Positions 1 to 12,029 are shown, counted from the first letter of the stretch. The stretch: DNA of 64,000 bases from an uncultured Endozoicomonas sp. (GCF_947495845.1 NZ_CANMAO010000001.1:327690-391689), one strand, 5' to 3'. Numbers and translations: made by a program. Notes: generated by a model from the sequence alone, not told the origin.

Positions 1-1922
1 TACAGGTAGACAGTGGCTGGGAGCGTTCCGTTGAAACGGTGTTGGGCGACAGTCTGCAGGCGGTTTGTGTGGACAGTCTTGATCCCGTGTCAGAAGCACT
101 CAATGGTTTGGAGCAGGGTTCACTGGTGTTGCTGGAAGCAGCAGGCCAACAACAGCACAACCCTTCATTAAGTGAGTTACCGCTGCTGGCGGAGAAAATT
201 CAAAGTGGACAGGATGCACTGACTCTCTTGGCAGGTGTGTATGCTGCAAATTCCCTGAGTGTTGCCATGTCGCTGCGGACGAAACTGCAACCGGGTGAAT
301 CCATCATTACCCAGGAAGGTATCTGGTTATCTTCCAACTGGTTGCGTGTCAGCCGAGGTGTGGACAGTCACGCCGGTGTGCTTGAGCGACAGAAAGAGAT
401 GGAAGCGCTGGCAGAAAAAATCATCACGCTGGAAGACAGCAGTCAATCTCTGAAAGCACAGCTGGCGACAGCGAGAGCAGAACTGGAAAAACAGGAAGGG
501 CAGCGGGAAGAACTGCAAAAGCAACTGTCCGGTTTGAACCGCACTCAGGGCGAAGTCAGGGCTGACCTCGGTGCCCGTAAAGTGCGACTTGAACAGTTTG
601 CCGAACGTCGTCGTCGATTAGACAGTGAGCTTCAGGAAGCGCGGGAACAGTATCAGCTTGAGCAGGAAGTGATTGGCGAATCCCGAATGCGCCTGCAGGA
701 AGCGCTCGACAATATGGAAGACGACATTGAACGTCGGGAAGTATTGCAGGAGCAGAAAGAAACATTGCAGAAGCGGCTGGAAGAGGTTCGTCATCAGGCA
801 CGGTTTGATAAAGAACGTGCTCATCAGCTGGCTTTACGACAACAGTCTATTAACACTCAGATAGCGTCTTTAAAAGCGGCTATTGAACGTTTGAGTCAGC
901 AAGCCACCAAGCTTCGTGAGCGTAAAGAGTTTCTGCTGGAGTCGGTGTCGGAATCAAACTCACCCGAAGGTGAGTTGAAAGCGCAGCTGGAAGAATTGCT
1001 GGGCCGTCGTCTTGAAGAAGAAGAGCGCATGCAGCAAGCACGGATCGCGCTGGAAGAAGTTGAGCAACAAATTCGCGCCGGAGAAAAGATTCGTCACGGA
1101 GCCGAGCAGGAAGCGCAGAAAGTTCGCGAGCGATTGGAAAAGCTCCGTATGGACTGGCAGGGCATGCAGGTTCGTCGCACGACACTGGCAGATCAGTTGA
1201 AAGAGGATCAGTTTGATCTGGAAACGGTTCTGGAAAATTTGCCGGAAGAGGCTTCAGAATCCCAGTGGGAAGAGGAGCTGCAACGCATCGCCTCCAGAAT
1301 TGAACGACTGGGCGCAATCAACCTTGCCGCTATTGAAGAATACGAAACTCAGTCAGAACGAAAGCGTTATCTTGATGCGCAGAATGAGGATCTGACGTCT
1401 GCGCTGAATACGCTGGAAAACGCGATCCGAAAAATCGATAAAGAAACCAGACAACGATTTAAGACTACCTTTGATAAGGTGAACTCTGGTCTGCAGGAAT
1501 TGTTCCCACGGGTGTTTGGTGGTGGTCAGGCGTATCTGGCACTCACCGGTGAAGATCTACTGGATACCGGTGTCGCTATCATGGCTCAGCCCCCAGGCAA
1601 GAAGAACAGTACTATTCATCTGCTGTCCGGTGGTGAAAAAGCACTGACGGCGATTGCTCTTGTCTTTGCTATCTTTCAACTCAACCCGTCACCTTTCTGT
1701 ATGCTGGATGAGGTGGATGCGCCATTGGACGATGCTAACGTGGGACGTTATGCGAGGATGGTGTCAGAGATGAGCGAAAAGGTGCAATTCGTCTACATTA
1801 CTCATAACAAAATCGCTATGCAGGCGGCCAGTCAGCTTGTCGGAGTAACCATGCACGAGCCTGGTGTATCCCGTCCAGTCTCTGTTGATGTTGAACAAGC
1901 GGCGGCAATGGCCGAACTATAG
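1..1922 (+). CDS. smc: Chromosome partition protein SMC, C-terminal part (truncated by window start)
   Basis: This is the 3' part of a structural-maintenance-of-chromosomes ATPase, which loads on DNA as a dimer and organises the nucleoid. The frame is open from base 3, so the gene starts upstream of the window. About 640 residues are visible. The first 45 or so look like the end of the hinge (VDSGWERSVETVLGDS). A long heptad-rich coiled coil follows. The C-terminal head carries the ABC signature LSGGEKAL near base 1625 and a Walker B (FCMLDEVDAPLDD) near base 1700. Known members are about 1160 residues, so roughly half is present. The order smc-zipA-ligA is also seen in Pseudomonas. Nothing is odd in the visible part. 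Confidence 0.96.
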   Translation, partial: QVDSGWERSVETVLGDSLQAVCVDSLDPVSEALNGLEQGSLVLLEAAGQQQHNPSLSELPLLAEKIQSGQDALTLLAGVYAANSLSVAMSLRTKLQPGESIITQEGIWLSSNWLRVSRGVDSHAGVLERQKEMEALAEKIITLEDSSQSLKAQLATARAELEKQEGQREELQKQLSGLNRTQGEVRADLGARKVRLEQFAERRRRLDSELQEAREQYQLEQEVIGESRMRLQEALDNMEDDIERREVLQEQKETLQKRLEEVRHQARFDKERAHQLALRQQSINTQIASLKAAIERLSQQATKLRERKEFLLESVSESNSPEGELKAQLEELLGRRLEEEERMQQARIALEEVEQQIRAGEKIRHGAEQEAQKVRERLEKLRMDWQGMQVRRTTLADQLKEDQFDLETVLENLPEEASESQWEEELQRIASRIERLGAINLAAIEEYETQSERKRYLDAQNEDLTSALNTLENAIRKIDKETRQRFKTTFDKVNSGLQELFPRVFGGGQAYLALTGEDLLDTGVAIMAQPPGKKNSTIHLLSGGEKALTAIALVFAIFQLNPSPFCMLDEVDAPLDDANVGRYARMVSEMSEKVQFVYITHNKIAMQAASQLVGVTMHEPGVSRPVSVDVEQAAAMAEL

Positions 1923-2080
1923 AAGGGCTCAGGCAGAAGGGTGCAGGCGATAAATGGGTATATTTACCTTAATGTCTTTGCTTAATTTATTGCGTTTTTA
2001 TTGATATATTGCAACGCTAAGATTATTGCATGCTATTGCAATAACATTGTTGTCTAGAGCTTTATGGAACAGGCAGGTAT

Positions 2081-3157
2081 ATGGATCTGCGAGATTGGCT
2101 AATACTGATAGGAATACTGGTAATCATCGGCGTGCTCGCTGATGGCTATCGCAGGATGCGGCTGGCCAGAAAACGGTCGTCTGAGCTGAACTTTGGCCTC
2201 GAAGATGTCAATGGTGGTGAGGATGAATTTTCCAGTGAGCTACCCAATGGTGGCGCCCGTTCACTTGCCTGCAGGGAAGTGACTCGAGAGCGAATGGAGC
2301 CTGGTTTTTCAGCGGATGATGGCGTTGATGAGAACTATGAGAGTAGAGCCTATGAGAGTAGAGCAGCAAAGCCAGCACCGGTAAAGGCGGCTCCCACGAC
2401 TACTCAAAATGCGTCTTCAGCTCGTGTTGAACGCTCAGAGTTTAAAGCGTCGTCAGACAATTCTGGCTATTTGAGTACTGTGGAAATAGACGAGCCTGTA
2501 CCACCTGTTTTGATGAATCTGGATGTCTCATCAAAGAACATTTCAGGGAGTGAAAACGTGTCGAATAGAGATTCTATCTCAGCGGATGATAGCCTAAGGG
2601 CCCAAAAAGCAGATGGCGAGACTCTGCAAAAAGACCGTGTGTCTGAGGGGCCTGCTCATCCACAAACTGAGTTAAAGCTGGAAACCAGCAAACCGGAAAA
2701 ACTGAAAGATCGCCCAGCGGCCAGTGACGTTATTGTGATTAACGTGCTCTCCCGTGGCGGTGTGTTTTTCTCCGGTGAGCAACTGATGCAGGCCATGCTC
2801 TCATCGGGTATGCGCTATGGCGATATGTCTATCTTTCATCGTTATTCCAACAGTGATGGTACAGGCAAGATTCTCTTCAGCATGGCGAATGGCGTTAAAC
2901 CCGGTACGTTCGATATTAATAATCTCGAAGCTACTGAAACGCCTGCCCTCAGTATGTTTATGAGCCTTCCTGGCCCTGAAAAGCCCATGCAGGCTTTTGC
3001 ATTAATGGAAGAGACCGCAAGACGTCTGGCTCTCGACCTGGGCGGTGAATTGAAGGATGAGCAGTTCAGTGTGATGACTCAGCAAACACTGGAACACTGT
3101 CGTCAGCGTATTCGTGAATACGAGCGCAAGCGTCTGGCGACACAACCTTCCCATTGA
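2081..3157 (+). CDS. zipA: Cell division protein ZipA
   Basis: ZipA anchors FtsZ to the inner membrane early in division. One N-terminal membrane segment (about residues 5-22, LILIGILVIIGVLADGY) is followed by a basic stretch (RRMRLARKR). A long low-complexity charged linker covers roughly residues 40-210. The C-terminal FtsZ-binding domain covers about residues 215-350 (VIVINVLSRGGVFFSGEQL, then MSLPGPEKPMQAF). At 358 residues it is a normal length. It lies 158 bases after smc, behind an AT-rich spacer that could hold its own promoter, and is followed by a large inverted repeat before ligA. Confidence 0.95.
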   Translation: MDLRDWLILIGILVIIGVLADGYRRMRLARKRSSELNFGLEDVNGGEDEFSSELPNGGARSLACREVTRERMEPGFSADDGVDENYESRAYESRAAKPAPVKAAPTTTQNASSARVERSEFKASSDNSGYLSTVEIDEPVPPVLMNLDVSSKNISGSENVSNRDSISADDSLRAQKADGETLQKDRVSEGPAHPQTELKLETSKPEKLKDRPAASDVIVINVLSRGGVFFSGEQLMQAMLSSGMRYGDMSIFHRYSNSDGTGKILFSMANGVKPGTFDINNLEATETPALSMFMSLPGPEKPMQAFALMEETARRLALDLGGELKDEQFSVMTQQTLEHCRQRIREYERKRLATQPSH

Positions 3158-3161
3158 TTAC

Positions 3162-5882
<2,721 letters not shown>

Positions 5883-5897
5883 GTACGATCTGGAACT

Positions 5898-5949
5898 AAA
5901 CCTCAATCTATTAGTCTAACCACTTATAAATAGAATAATTGAGGTTTTT
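5898..5949 (+). terminator. Hairpin that overlaps the ribosome site of the next gene
   Basis: Exact 10-base arms AAACCTCAAT (5898-5907) and ATTGAGGTTT (5938-5947) flank a partly complementary AT-rich interior. The right arm runs into a short T-run, like an intrinsic terminator, but it also contains the GAGG expected to be the Shine-Dalgarno of the ATG at 5951. It could end the ligA/lipoprotein transcript, mask translation of the next gene, or both. Confidence 0.55.
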
Positions 5950-5950
5950 C

Positions 5951-6751
5951 ATGGGTTTACTCTTCAAGGATGTGAAGCTTCCTTCATTTACTTACTTCTT
6001 TCTGGCCGCCTGTCTTGCAGCTGCTGTGGTATCTGGTGCTGAACGGCAGTTGAATCAGCATTCCCCATCTAATGAAAATACTCAGACCTGGTTGAGCCAG
6101 ACTCACCCGGACGCGCTTAAAGTGCTGCGATTCTGGTTTGAAGAATGGGAGCTGGATATTCAGCGCGGTGGTGTGGGTCGTTACAATGAAAAGTGGTTTC
6201 CTCACGGCCCTGAGGGCACCAGTGGTAGTAAAGTGGTTGATCAAGCCAGTCGGGAAAATTTTCTTGGTTTGTATGATCAGGTGGTTGCCGGTCAGCATCA
6301 ATGGAATGTTTCTGAAAACCCTTTTGATAACCTCGCCTATATTATTTTGACAGACCAGCTCAGTCGAAATATGTTCAGAGGAAGTGAGCGCGCCTATGCT
6401 CATGATGCCCTTGGGCGGGTTGCTGCTGAAATAAATCTTGAGAAAAAACTCTATAAACACTATTTCACGGGATATCAGCAATTATTTGTTGTCTTTCCGA
6501 TGATGCATCACGAGCACCTTGATTCACAGGTGAAATCCATTGAGTACTTGAAAGCGCTGAATGAAAACGCATCAACACCTTATGCCTTTTTAAAAGCAAT
6601 GGAAAAAGGATTTCAACATTATCAAATGATTTATATGTTTGGTCGTTTTCCCCATAGGAATGAGGTGCTTAACAGAGAAAGTACGCCCCTTGAAAAATCC
6701 TACATTCAAAGGGAGGGAGAAAAAGGATTTATTAATGGCGCCAAGTGGTAA
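5951..6751 (+). CDS. DUF924 family protein with N-terminal hydrophobic segment
   Basis: A member of the DUF924 family of unknown biochemical function. The family hallmarks are visible: FWFEEW near the start, a WF-containing segment, FDNLAYIILTDQLSRNMFRG in the middle (about residues 130-150), and a VVFPMMHHE stretch. An N-terminal hydrophobic stretch (FTYFFLAACLAAAVVSGA) suggests export or a membrane anchor, which is unusual for a family usually predicted cytosolic. ATG 5951 is chosen over the upstream TTG at 5939 because a GAGG lies six bases before it. The stop codon touches the left end of a palindromic repeat element. Confidence 0.75.
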   Translation: MGLLFKDVKLPSFTYFFLAACLAAAVVSGAERQLNQHSPSNENTQTWLSQTHPDALKVLRFWFEEWELDIQRGGVGRYNEKWFPHGPEGTSGSKVVDQASRENFLGLYDQVVAGQHQWNVSENPFDNLAYIILTDQLSRNMFRGSERAYAHDALGRVAAEINLEKKLYKHYFTGYQQLFVVFPMMHHEHLDSQVKSIEYLKALNENASTPYAFLKAMEKGFQHYQMIYMFGRFPHRNEVLNRESTPLEKSYIQREGEKGFINGAKW

Positions 6752-6911
6752 TACCAATTCTGTTTTTAAATTATGGGCTGCGCAGCCATTTTGGGCGACT
6801 GGATCTGCGTTGAAGTTCCTCGCCATAGCTACGGCTATGACTCGTCGCTTCGTCTTGCCCAGTCGCCCAAAATAACTTGCTCACTCCACAATTTAAAAAC
6901 GACATTGGTAT
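6751..6911. repeat. Palindromic repeat family 1, copy A
   Basis: A non-coding element with terminal inverted ends ATACCAAT / ATTGGTAT and a second conserved block GTTTTTAAATT / AATTTAAAAAC. Its two halves are imperfect reverse complements. The centre holds CATAGCTACGGCTATG, a short perfect hairpin. Other copies are at 48996-49173 (near full length) and 11885-11980 (decayed). It begins on the last base of the DUF924 stop codon. Confidence 0.85.
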
Positions 6912-6918
6912 AAGCGGG

Positions 6919-7152
6919 TTATTCGAATTCACTGGGTAAAAGATTCGCCTGATCTTTTGGTAATAGGTTAGGCGTCTGACTCTCCTGATCAAAAACAATC
7001 ACCAGCTCTCCGGATTTGAGCACTGATTTCACTCGCTCTACTTTTCTGGCTAAGGATTCATCATAGCCATTATCCGTTCCATCTCTACTGACAAATTCTT
7101 CAATCAAATTGGTCAGTGTTTCTGGCTCCAGCATCTCCCAGGGAATAATCAT
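6919..7152 (-). CDS. yheU: YheU family (UPF0270) small protein
   Basis: A 77-residue member of UPF0270, named after E. coli YheU. The family start MIIPWEMLEPETLTNLIEEF is nearly intact, followed by the REGTD-like segment (SRDGTDNGYDE) and the NLLPK motif. No biochemical role is established for the family. Its ATG overlaps the stop of trmO by one base (TAATG), so translation is probably coupled. Confidence 0.9.
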   Translation of the reverse strand: MIIPWEMLEPETLTNLIEEFVSRDGTDNGYDESLARKVERVKSVLKSGELVIVFDQESQTPNLLPKDQANLLPSEFE

Positions 7153-7907
7153 TATTTATCCATCTCTTTTTTTGAGTTCAGAGACTCGAGCCCTTTCACC
7201 AGAAAGTGGTGCCCCGTGTATTCCCACACCACATTAATATCCCAAAGGGCTGTGCCGTGCCGGCGTTCTGAGGTTTCTCTCAAATACGCCGGGCGGGGGT
7301 CTTGTCCTAACACTTGCTCGATTAACAGCACAAGGTTTCGACCAGTGCGTTTTTCATAGCGCAGACACTGGTTCATGGCCTCATCGGTAAATTCAACATC
7401 CGCCATTTGCATGGGGATCGGCGCAAAGCCACCTTTGGCGTGGGGCAGAGCATCGGCGTAAGGAAGGTAGGGTTTGATATCGATTACCGGCGTGCCATCC
7501 AGCAAATCTGCCGAGGCCAGATGTAATTTGAGCTTGCCGTTACCGGATTCAATGCCTTTTAACTCAACCACAGAAAGCCCAATGGGGTTTGGACGGTGGG
7601 TAGAGCGGGTAGCAAACACCCCCATTCTCTGGCGACCGCCGAGCCTGGGCGGCCGAATGGTTGGGCGCCAGCCTTCATCCATGGTTTGATGGAAAATAAA
7701 ATGAACCCAGATATGGGAAAAACCATCCAGACCACGAACCAGATTTTCCTGATTATAAGGCGGCAACAATTCCAGTGTGGCTTCTGCCGCGGTGACAATA
7801 CCCGGCTGGCGTGGAATACCGAATTTCTGACGATAACAGGAGCGAATAACACCAATTGGCTCAAACTGAAAAGCAGAAGGCTGGCTGGAGGAAATATCTT
7901 CTTTCAC
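7152..7907 (-). CDS. trmO: tRNA (t6A37) methyltransferase TrmO
   Basis: TrmO (TsaA/YaeB family) methylates N6 of threonylcarbamoyladenosine at position 37 of tRNA-Thr. Family motifs are strong: FEPIGVIRSCYRQKFGIPRQPG, then WRPTIRPPRLGG, ATRSTHRPNPIG and DIKPYLPYAD. E. coli TrmO has 235 residues and begins just before the FQFEQIG block. The open frame extends about 56 residues further upstream to 8075, into the start of the divergent gene, but that part has no family resemblance. A GTG at 7907 is the best in-frame start; no ATG is available in this stretch. The start remains uncertain. Confidence 0.92.
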   Translation of the reverse strand: MKEDISSSQPSAFQFEPIGVIRSCYRQKFGIPRQPGIVTAAEATLELLPPYNQENLVRGLDGFSHIWVHFIFHQTMDEGWRPTIRPPRLGGRQRMGVFATRSTHRPNPIGLSVVELKGIESGNGKLKLHLASADLLDGTPVIDIKPYLPYADALPHAKGGFAPIPMQMADVEFTDEAMNQCLRYEKRTGRNLVLLIEQVLGQDPRPAYLRETSERRHGTALWDINVVWEYTGHHFLVKGLESLNSKKEMDK

Positions 7908-8068
7908 AATCGGAATGGTGTATCTGGAGAATTCGTTATCATGCCGTTTGATTTGGCAATTAGCAACTCTCTGATGATGCCTGTTTCTTTTGCGACGATG
8001 GTCTTCTGAAGGTACACTGCCGAAACAAACAGCAACAATTTTTGAGCAGCCGCAAAGCGATAATAATA

Positions 8069-9973
8069 ATGACAATGATGACTCGATTACTTCTCCTTCT
8101 CAGTCTGGTGATATCACCATTCCTTATGCCCCAGGAAGTGAAAGCGAAAGAAACCCAATTCTCCATATTGCACACCAATGATTGGCAGTCTCGCCTGCTG
8201 GGTTTTGGCCCCAATTCCGAATATACCCCGAATACGATTAATGACGATCAAACCATTGGCGGCGTGGCACGTCTAGCCACTCTGATTGATGAGCGTCGCA
8301 ACGCATTGGGCGATCAGCCGGTGCTATTGCTGGACGGTGGCGATATCAGTCAGGGCACATTGTTCCATACACTGTACCGTAAGCATGCGCCTGAACTCCG
8401 GTTGATGAAACAGTTGGGTTACGACGCCATCACTCTGGGCAATCACGAGTTCGATTTTCGTTCCGATGGTGTCTCCATGATGTTGGAGGCCGCTAAAAAT
8501 CACCTTGATGAGCTACCACCAATACTGTCTTCTAACCTGACGTTGCCTGAAGCTCAAAAACATCTTCAGGAAGATGGGACCATTCTTCCATGGAAGATTA
8601 TTGAAAAGAATGGCATTCGCTTTGGCCTGTTTGGTTTGATGGGCAGAGATGCCGCCGAAGTACTGGCTCCGGATCACAACCCATCGGTATTTGCTGATCA
8701 GATAGCGACGGCGAAAGAGATGGTTAAGCTCTTGAGAGATGAGCAAAAGGCAGATGTCGTTCTTCTGATGTCCCACAGTGGCGTGATCAAAATGGAAGAT
8801 GGCAGCTGGGGTGGCGAAGAAGTTGAATATGCCCGTCAAGTGTCAGGTATTGATGTTATCGTCGGTGGCCACAGTCATACACCGCTGTTTGAACCCATTA
8901 TGGAAAATGGCACAGCCATTGTTCAGGCCGGCTCTGATACCCGTTTTCTGGGTGAGTTGAATCTGGTGGTAAGCGACACTGGCGATGTTCGTGTGAAGCA
9001 GTATCAGCTTCATAAAATTGATGACAGCACCGTTGGTAAGTCTGCAGTGACCGCCCAGGTCGATAGGTTTAAAACATTGATCAACCAGGAAGTCATGACT
9101 GGTGATTTTTCTTTTGATCAGCCGCTGGTTCAAACCCCTGAAACTCTGACCAGAGATTATGCCGATCATGCGCTTGGTAATCTGGTGGCCGATGCCATTC
9201 GTTATGCCAGCGGCAGTGATATTGCGCTCACAACCAATAGTCTGATTCGTGATGATATGATGGCCGGTGAATCGGGTGTTCAGTCAGTGTCGGATATTTT
9301 TCGCCTCCAACCTCTGGGTGTTGGGCCGGATGATCAACCTGGCTATCCTTTGATAAAAATCTGGATGACCGCTCAGGAAATCAGGGGCCTGATGGAAGTG
9401 ATGTCCTTCGCCTGGCAGGTAAAAGGCGATGATTACTTCCCGCGTTTTTCGGGTCTGCGTTTCACCTACAACTCACTGCGCCCACCGCTGGATCGTATCA
9501 CTTCTATTGAGCTGGGTTCTGAGGAAACAGGTTATGAGCCACTGGATCTCTCCGATGAAACCCGTTTGTACAGTTTCTCGGCGACCAGTTATGTGGGCGG
9601 TTTTGCCTGGACCATTTCTGACTTGAGTTATGGTTTGGTGAACATTGTTCCTAAAGATCGTGATGGCAACCCCGTGGTGGATTTTAACGACAGTATTATT
9701 GATAAAGGCCCACTGACGTCTGGCGTCCAGGAATACAAAAACTGGCAAGCACAGGTGAACTTCTTTGCCCAGTTGCCGGATGTTAACGGCGATGGCATTT
9801 CTGACATTGTTCTTGAAGAAGGGATTACCTCATCGAGAATGCAGAGTGTTAGTAGCATGAAGCCGGCGGACTTGATCGCTAATGCCACGGCGATTGTCTG
9901 GGTTTGCTGGGGCGTTGTATTGTTGCTGGCTATCCTGTTACTCGCGCTTGTCCGTCGTATGACCAGACGATAA
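8069..9973 (+). CDS. UshA/NadN-type metallophosphoesterase, membrane-anchored
   Basis: A bifunctional 5'-nucleotidase/UDP-sugar hydrolase-type protein. It has a signal peptide, a calcineurin-like metallophosphoesterase domain (GGDISQG, LGNHEFD, SHSGV, GGHSHT) and a C-terminal 5'-nucleotidase domain (NLVADAIRYASGSDIAL). Two oddities are visible. The first metal motif, normally D-x-H, reads NDWQSR, so a glutamine replaces the histidine. The C terminus ends in a hydrophobic helix (WVCWGVVLLLAILLLAL) plus a basic tail, preceded by an EF-hand-like loop DVNGDGISD. It is probably anchored on the periplasmic face. ATG 8069 is preferred to the TTG at 8042 because the longer form only adds residues before the signal. 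Confidence 0.85.
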   Translation: MTMMTRLLLLLSLVISPFLMPQEVKAKETQFSILHTNDWQSRLLGFGPNSEYTPNTINDDQTIGGVARLATLIDERRNALGDQPVLLLDGGDISQGTLFHTLYRKHAPELRLMKQLGYDAITLGNHEFDFRSDGVSMMLEAAKNHLDELPPILSSNLTLPEAQKHLQEDGTILPWKIIEKNGIRFGLFGLMGRDAAEVLAPDHNPSVFADQIATAKEMVKLLRDEQKADVVLLMSHSGVIKMEDGSWGGEEVEYARQVSGIDVIVGGHSHTPLFEPIMENGTAIVQAGSDTRFLGELNLVVSDTGDVRVKQYQLHKIDDSTVGKSAVTAQVDRFKTLINQEVMTGDFSFDQPLVQTPETLTRDYADHALGNLVADAIRYASGSDIALTTNSLIRDDMMAGESGVQSVSDIFRLQPLGVGPDDQPGYPLIKIWMTAQEIRGLMEVMSFAWQVKGDDYFPRFSGLRFTYNSLRPPLDRITSIELGSEETGYEPLDLSDETRLYSFSATSYVGGFAWTISDLSYGLVNIVPKDRDGNPVVDFNDSIIDKGPLTSGVQEYKNWQAQVNFFAQLPDVNGDGISDIVLEEGITSSRMQSVSSMKPADLIANATAIVWVCWGVVLLLAILLLALVRRMTRR

Positions 9974-9982
9974 AGATGACGA

Positions 9983-10013
9983 AAGGCTCCGAACGATTAC
10001 CGGAGCCTTTTTA
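9983..10013. terminator. Intrinsic terminator between convergent genes
   Basis: Stem AAGGCTCCG (9983-9991) with CGGAGCCTT (10001-10009), nine-base loop, followed by a T-run on the plus strand and preceded by a weaker A-rich side. It ends the phosphoesterase transcript and may also serve the convergent hydrolase gene. Confidence 0.85.
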
Positions 10014-10015
10014 CT

Positions 10016-11785
10016 TTATGGTTTTCTTTTCAAGGCCTCTTTAATCGCCTGATTTTTTGGATAATTACCGGTGTCGCAGGGGATGTTAAATCGCTCCGAA
10101 ATCATCACGCAGGTTTCCTCAGCAATGGCGTAATGGGCTTCTGCACTTGGATGCACACTGTCGCTGTAAAATGCCGTTTTCAGTGGAGTAACCTGCGAGA
10201 AACGCTCACCAGTTGGTTGCCAGTTGTCGTCGAACGCGGCATTGTTTAACAACTCTTGGCTGACAAAATTCTTTTGTTCTTCAGCCTCTCGACGTTTTTC
10301 AGTAATGAAAGCATTGCGTTCAATTTCAACGGCTTCTGCGTCATCCATGCCGGGAATCGGGATGTCCAGAATAGGGTGGACGAAGTCCCATTGTGGATCT
10401 TTCCTTAGTGTTGAGAAGACTTCTTCACCATCGATTTTCATTACCCGGTAGCCATGGTTTTCAGGAAATGCTTCCCTTAATAGATTGATCCTCATGCTCA
10501 GGCTGGCATTGTATTTCAACCATTTTTCGTGAAGCTCACTTCTCATGGGCGAATTGAGAAACCGCGGTGCTGCGGTAATATCGGGCAGTAAAAAGACAAT
10601 CACTCGTTGAGCTCCAGCCTGAAGGACATTGTAAATATCCTGTGCTTGTTCCTGGGCGATATCATCTGGGTCATCCCAGTTATTCAGGAAGTCATTGCCA
10701 CCATTGAAAAAGATAACCAGAGCATCCTGAGGCATTAGACGGAGGGGGATGTCTACTTCTGCCACACCTGTTTCAGCCACGGCGTTTCGGCGCTCATTAA
10801 GATAAGACTGCACAATCAAACCTTCGCAGGGTGGTAGTAGGCTACCTTGAAAGGCAGTGACTACAGCATCGAGCATACCGCCAACCGAGCGAAGAAAAGC
10901 ACCAGGTCTACCCAGTTTACTTTCAGTACAGAGTATCCAACTGCCGGCCATAGCACGGTTATCCAATTGAACTTTATTTTCTTCAGGGAATGACATCATT
11001 TTCACCAGCACCTCAGGCCACATCAGATCCATGGCTTTCCCTGTCGTCCATTTACCTTTTTCATAGTGTTGACTGTCGGGTACCAGAGGAATCTGGCCTG
11101 CAAAACGGCGGGTAGTGGCCAGTAGGGTGTCTTCAGCCAGCTCGGGTATTTCAGAAACCAGATCATCTTTCACAAGTTCGCTTAATGCCTGGAGCTTGTT
11201 GCCAAGGAGCTTGGTGATGGTTTTGATTGGCGTAATTAACTGGGCAAGATAGGAGTGCTCAATTTTGCGAATAAAGTAGTGAGTGTGCTCAATCAGACCA
11301 AGCAGGTGATTATCTACTCGGTCTTCAATGGATTTGAGGCTGTCCACAAGGCTGGTAATTAAATCTTCCAGCTTGTTGATCACTCGTTCTTCAAGCCCGG
11401 TCATGAGTCGTCTAAGGAAACTTCGTTCTCGTTTTTCTGCCTGAAGCTCCGTTCGATACAAGTCAAATGTCGCTTCAATATTGCGAATGCTACTGGCACG
11501 GGAAAAAAACTGGCTAAGGTCTACGGGTGGCTCACCGGTTTGTGGATTGATATCCCCTTTGAGTGATCGTAGAAGGTTAAAAGTCGAAGGGGCATCTTCA
11601 GAAGAATGAAAATCATCGCCATTACTGTCTGAGAGGCTATCTCCAAATATCAGCAGTGTTTTTGGTTGCCATCGTTCCGGTTTTACAATCACTGGGTTAC
11701 TGATATTGAGCATGTGTTCAGCGTTAGATTCCACGGAATAGAGAATAAGAGAGCTGATTATCAGTGAATACAAACGACTTTTCAT
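10016..11785 (-). CDS. Large SGNH/GDSL-family hydrolase, exported
   Basis: A predicted secreted lipase/esterase of the GDSL group. An N-terminal signal is followed by block I (LLIFGDSLSDSNGD, nucleophile Ser). The oxyanion asparagine block appears as FFNGGNDFLNNWDD, and the catalytic Asp-His pair lies in DSVHPSAEAH near the C terminus. Between block I and the next block is an unusual helical, charged insertion of about 150 residues (LEERVINKLEDLITSLVDSL and similar). ATG at 11785 is chosen because an AGGTG lies just upstream; a TTG at 11815 would add ten residues. Substrate is unknown. Host lipids are a plausible target given the effector-like genes elsewhere, but that is inference. Confidence 0.82.
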   Translation of the reverse strand: MKSRLYSLIISSLILYSVESNAEHMLNISNPVIVKPERWQPKTLLIFGDSLSDSNGDDFHSSEDAPSTFNLLRSLKGDINPQTGEPPVDLSQFFSRASSIRNIEATFDLYRTELQAEKRERSFLRRLMTGLEERVINKLEDLITSLVDSLKSIEDRVDNHLLGLIEHTHYFIRKIEHSYLAQLITPIKTITKLLGNKLQALSELVKDDLVSEIPELAEDTLLATTRRFAGQIPLVPDSQHYEKGKWTTGKAMDLMWPEVLVKMMSFPEENKVQLDNRAMAGSWILCTESKLGRPGAFLRSVGGMLDAVVTAFQGSLLPPCEGLIVQSYLNERRNAVAETGVAEVDIPLRLMPQDALVIFFNGGNDFLNNWDDPDDIAQEQAQDIYNVLQAGAQRVIVFLLPDITAAPRFLNSPMRSELHEKWLKYNASLSMRINLLREAFPENHGYRVMKIDGEEVFSTLRKDPQWDFVHPILDIPIPGMDDAEAVEIERNAFITEKRREAEEQKNFVSQELLNNAAFDDNWQPTGERFSQVTPLKTAFYSDSVHPSAEAHYAIAEETCVMISERFNIPCDTGNYPKNQAIKEALKRKP

Positions 11786-11884
11786 GACTGACACCTGAAG
11801 GTACTTATTATCCAATCAAGTATTAGTCGGAATTGGTCTGGTTGGTTAGATCAATTGGTGATGATGTATCGCACTTTTTTAGTT

Positions 11885-11980
11885 ATACCAATGGCGCTTT
11901 TAAATTATGGAGTGACCAAGCACCGGAGGTCATAAACGCAGCCAACAAAGTAGCAACTTGAAAAACGACGGGTATTGTAT
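11885..11980. repeat. Palindromic repeat family 1, decayed copy C
   Basis: The left end ATACCAATGGCGCTTTTAAATT-like block and right end GAAAAACGACGGGTATTGTAT match family 1 termini, but the interior is shortened to about 45 bases and lacks the central hairpin. It appears to be an old deletion derivative, in the gap between the GDSL hydrolase start and the malY end. Confidence 0.6.
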
Positions 11981-11991
11981 AGAAGAGATGC

Positions 11992-12029
11992 TCATCACCA
12001 TCGACAGCCTAAATTGTCGGTAGTGATGA
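11992..12029. terminator. Hairpin downstream of malY-like gene
   Basis: Imperfect arms TCATCACCATCGAC (11992-12005) and GTCGGTAGTGATGA (12016-12029) form a strong stem. No clear U-run follows on the minus strand, so it may be a transcript-end stabiliser rather than a full terminator. Confidence 0.45.

Noticed and set aside
6751..6911. Insertion sequence
   Set aside because: Only about 160 bases, without a transposase frame; better described as a small non-autonomous palindromic element.
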